From Rhodobacteraceae bacterium PARR1 (GTDB lineage Bacteria > Pseudomonadota > Alphaproteobacteria > Rhodobacterales > Rhodobacteraceae), in assembly GCA_002256185.1 (NCBI GenBank), contig NKIT01000024.1:1-35400 (forward strand): 35,400 nucleotides of DNA, written 5' to 3'. Positions 32,910 through 35,400 of the stretch are shown here, one piece after another. Both the position numbers and the translations under genes were made by a program. How positions within the stretch are numbered: the first letter of the stretch is position 1; every line of letters begins with the position of its first letter. Under the pieces are notes generated by a model. That model saw nothing but the letters and a program-made list of their open reading frames with translations, had not been told where the DNA came from and searched no databases.

Positions 32910-34180
32910 GGCGTGCTGGCCGGGGCGGTCATGGAATGGGCGGGCAGGGTGTCCTTGTCCGCTTCGCCCCCATCCAGACGGTCGGCGCGGCGCAGGGCCG
33001 GGAACATCCACGCCCACAGCGCCGTCACGCCCATGGTGCCGATGCCCCCCGCAACGCAGGCGGCCACGGGGCCGATGAAGCGCGACACGACGCCCGATTC
33101 AAACTCGCCCAATTCATTGGAACCGCTGATGAACAGGCCCGACACGCTGCTGACCCGCCCGCGCATGTGATCGGGTGTGACGATCTGCACCAAGGTTTGC
33201 CGGACGTAGACCGAGATCATGTCCGCCGCCCCCAACACCGCCAAAGCCAGCACCGACAGCCACATGTTCTGCGACAGGCCAAAGACCACCGTGGCCAGAC
33301 CAAAGGCCCCGACAGCCAGGAACATCCGCACCCCCGCCTTGCGCTTGAGCGGCCAGCGCGCCAAGGCAAGGGCCATCACCACCGCACCGATGGCAGGACC
33401 AGAGCGCAGGATGCCAAAGCCTTCGGGTCCGACCTTCAGGATGTCACTGGCAAAGGCCGGAAGCAGCGCCGTCGCCCCGCCCAGCAGCACGGCGAACAGG
33501 TCCAGACTGATCGCGCCGAACACGATCTTGTTCTTCCACGTGTAGACCAGACCTTCCTTGATCTGCTGGATCTGGCTGCCCGGTTGGCGTTCTGGCGTGG
33601 TGTTGGTCCGCATCAATGCCACTATGCCCAGACCCGCCACATAAAGCCCCGCTGCCACCGCATAGGACAGCGCGGTGGACACGGCACACAGCAGGCCACC
33701 CAGCCACGGCCCGCCGATCACCGCGCATTGCCACGCCAAGGATTTCAGCGAAATCGCCTGCGGCATGTCGGCCTTGGGCACCAGCATCGGGACGGTCGCG
33801 CTGGAGGCAGGCGACAAAAACGCCCGCGCCGCACCAAAAACCGCGGCGATGGCAAAGATATGGCTGACCTGCGGGCTGTCTTCCAGCGCCACGAACACCA
33901 GACCCACAACGCACAGCGCCTCAACTGCCAGGGCCCCCATGACGATGCCGCGCCGCGAATGGCGGTCCGCCAATGACCCGGCCCAAAGTGTCAGCAAAAA
34001 CAGCGGCACGAATTGCGCCAAGCCTACCATGCCCACCAGAAAGGCGCTTTCGCCGCGGCTCATGGTGGCGCTGACCGAGGATATTTTGGAGATCACGCAG
34101 GCGACGCTGAGCATTCCGATCTTTGCGGTGAATTTCGCGGTGTTGCTGGGCGGCGGAAAGAAGGGGGCGGGTTTTGTCAT
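32906..34180 (-). CDS. MFS transporter (EntS/MFS_3-like)
   Basis: A 424-residue major facilitator protein with about twelve hydrophobic helices. The A-motif-like loop after helix 2 is GSLADRHSRR and the second half contains GAADMISVYVRQTLVQIVTPDHMRGRVSSV, a strong match to the MFS_3/enterobactin-exporter group. The first 40 residues (before FLVGMVGLAQF) are less family-like than the rest, perhaps from divergence. A drug or metabolite exporter is likely. It is coupled by ATGA to the DMT gene. Confidence 0.9.
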   Translation of the reverse strand: MTKPAPFFPPPSNTAKFTAKIGMLSVACVISKISSVSATMSRGESAFLVGMVGLAQFVPLFLLTLWAGSLADRHSRRGIVMGALAVEALCVVGLVFVALEDSPQVSHIFAIAAVFGAARAFLSPASSATVPMLVPKADMPQAISLKSLAWQCAVIGGPWLGGLLCAVSTALSYAVAAGLYVAGLGIVALMRTNTTPERQPGSQIQQIKEGLVYTWKNKIVFGAISLDLFAVLLGGATALLPAFASDILKVGPEGFGILRSGPAIGAVVMALALARWPLKRKAGVRMFLAVGAFGLATVVFGLSQNMWLSVLALAVLGAADMISVYVRQTLVQIVTPDHMRGRVSSVSGLFISGSNELGEFESGVVSRFIGPVAACVAGGIGTMGVTALWAWMFPALRRADRLDGGEADKDTLPAHSMTAPASTP

Positions 34181-34225
34181 GATCCCCTAGGCTTAGACCT
34201 GCGGCTTGGGGCTTGCCATCCCAAA

Positions 34226-35224
34226 TCAGCCATGCGGCAGGACGATGGCGCGGATTTCCCCCGGCAGGGCTGAGTTGGCAATCGCCTCTGCCGCCTGTTC
34301 CAACGTCAGCACGCGCGAGATCAGCGGTGCCACCTTGACCTTGCCGCTGGCAATCATCGCCGCCGCGCGGTCTTGGGTGAAGGGGTTGATGAACGAGGAC
34401 AGGAACTGCACCTCACGAAACAGCAGATCAAAGGGTTCAATACTGACCTTCTGCCCCGCAGGCAGAACGCCAAGGATCACCACCCGTCCGCCGCTGCGTG
34501 TCAGGCGGGGGGCCATCTCCACCGTATCGCCCACGCCCGCACATTCGATCACGGCATCCGCGCCATCGGGCCAGATCGCCCGCGCGTCTGCTTCCGTCGC
34601 TGCCGTCTGATGCGCGCCCAAGGAATGCGCCAAATCGCGCTTGGCCTGCTGGCGGGTGACCAGCATCACCTCGGCCCCCGCCAGCACCGCCAGTTGCAGC
34701 GCCAGCATGCCGATCACCCCGCCGCCAAGGACCATCACCCGTTCCCCGGCACGCAGATCCGCGATGTCGATGCCGTGGATGGTGCAGGCCAGCGGGTCGC
34801 AGAACGCGCCGTGGTGGGGATGCAGGTCGGCTGGCAAGACATGCGCCTTGTGCGCGGGAAAGGCACAATATTCCGCGAATCCGCCATCGCGTTGCAGACC
34901 CGTCGCCACGTTGTGGCTGCACAGGTTGACCCGCCCCCGACGGCATTGGTCACAGGTGCCGCACCATAGGTTCGGATCGCAGGTCACGCGCGTGCCGATG
35001 GGCAGGGTCACCCCTTCGCCGCAGGCCACGACGATCCCCGAAAACTCATGCCCCAAGGTCACCGGCGGCTTCGACGGAAACTCCCCCGCGAACAGATGCC
35101 GGTCGGTGCCGCAGACGCCCGCCGCCTCGACCTTGATCAGCACCTCGCCGGGGTGCGGATCGGGGATGGCAACGGTATCGCAAGACATCAGCCGATGGCC
35201 GACAAGACGGGTGGCGCGCATCAT
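34226..35224 (-). CDS. Zinc-dependent alcohol/polyol dehydrogenase
   Basis: A 332-residue medium-chain dehydrogenase. Catalytic zinc residues are Cys38, His59 and Glu60 (GVCGTDRH, LGHEFSG); the structural zinc set is Cys88, 91, 94 and 102 (WCGTCDQCRRGRVNLC). The Rossmann motif is GGGVIG (167-172). It resembles sorbitol/threonine dehydrogenase and L-iditol-type enzymes and probably oxidises a polyol or sugar alcohol with NAD. AGGAGGA with a 7-base spacer supports the ATG at 35224. It stands alone, 45 bases downstream of the MFS start on the same strand with no shared overlap. A link to the tetronate cluster is only speculative. Confidence 0.9.
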   Translation of the reverse strand: MMRATRLVGHRLMSCDTVAIPDPHPGEVLIKVEAAGVCGTDRHLFAGEFPSKPPVTLGHEFSGIVVACGEGVTLPIGTRVTCDPNLWCGTCDQCRRGRVNLCSHNVATGLQRDGGFAEYCAFPAHKAHVLPADLHPHHGAFCDPLACTIHGIDIADLRAGERVMVLGGGVIGMLALQLAVLAGAEVMLVTRQQAKRDLAHSLGAHQTAATEADARAIWPDGADAVIECAGVGDTVEMAPRLTRSGGRVVILGVLPAGQKVSIEPFDLLFREVQFLSSFINPFTQDRAAAMIASGKVKVAPLISRVLTLEQAAEAIANSALPGEIRAIVLPHG

Positions 35225-35362
35225 GTTTGGTCCTCCTGCCGGGCAGTCTGGCCAAGTGATGCGGGCCGTCAAGGGCTGAGACCTGCTGTGCAGAGGCGCG
35301 CATTGTCCTTTGGTGCGCTGCGGCCTAAGTCTCGGGTCAGATTTGTTCCATCAGGTGTCCTC

Positions 35363-35400
35363 ATGTCCGACCGCAATCCCGCCCATCCCATCGCCGCGCA
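35363..35400 (+). CDS. Possible start of a gene running off the right edge
   Basis: An ATG at 35363 opens a frame (MSDRNPAHPIAA) that stays open to the window edge, with AGGTG at 35353-35357. It diverges from the alcohol dehydrogenase, a common arrangement for a regulator or partner enzyme. Twelve codons are too few to identify it. Confidence 0.35.
   Translation, partial: MSDRNPAHPIAA

Overview
The window is GC-rich with tightly packed, often ATGA- or TGATG-overlapping genes. The gene families point to an alphaproteobacterium, most likely Rhodobacteraceae: AlaRS beginning MASLNDIRS, a DUF1127 protein next to a MocR regulator, an O-acetyltransferase-type MetA, and an RbsB/RbsA/RbsC-like sugar importer beside tetronate enzymes. 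This assignment is inferred from gene content; no rRNA or tRNA gene was seen.

Layout. 1-3.3 kb: alaS and a small DUF1330 gene, closed by a perfect bidirectional hairpin terminator. 3.4-18.9 kb: a large accessory catabolic region for four-carbon sugar acids (tetronates). It holds ltnD-like (-) and otnK-like (+) genes diverging from a shared control region, then one long + strand array: sugar ABC ATPase, two permeases, periplasmic binding protein, LacI regulator, an unknown 182-residue protein, a metallo-beta-lactamase-fold hydrolase, a lambda-crystallin-type 3-hydroxyacid dehydrogenase and a HisD-family dehydrogenase. Facing it are dtnK-like and deoR-like genes (-), and pdxA2 (+) diverges from deoR. 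18.9-20 kb: two different GC-run tandem repeat arrays on either side of an LprI/SH3 exported protein gene. 20-21.7 kb: a DUF1127 gene and a MocR regulator diverge from a promoter with ATACAAT sites. 21.9-26.2 kb: a small hypothetical, a PotB/PotC/PotA-like importer with no binding protein, and a capsule-type glycosyltransferase-like gene overlapping it. 26.2-30.6 kb (-): ppk2-tetR, an alpha/beta hydrolase, and an unknown P-loop ATPase just upstream of metA. 30.7-35.2 kb (-): a FadL-like porin, an MFS-DMT exporter pair and a zinc alcohol dehydrogenase. A gene fragment may begin at the right edge.

How the central genes may work together. DtnK plus PdxA2 is the known D-threonate route (4-phosphorylation, then oxidation and decarboxylation to dihydroxyacetone phosphate). 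LtnD plus OtnK normally belong to an L-threonate/D-erythronate route that also needs the isomerase OtnI and the decarboxylase OtnC, and neither is visible here. I infer that the lambda-crystallin-type dehydrogenase could make 3-oxo-tetronate directly and that PdxA2 could handle the OtnK product. The HisD-like and lactonase-like enzymes could act earlier, on a polyol, aldose or lactone precursor. Three near-identical LacI-type palindromes, one between ltnD and otnK and two before the ABC transporter, suggest that the LacI regulator inside the cluster controls both units. This combination is the best candidate for an incompletely described system in the window.
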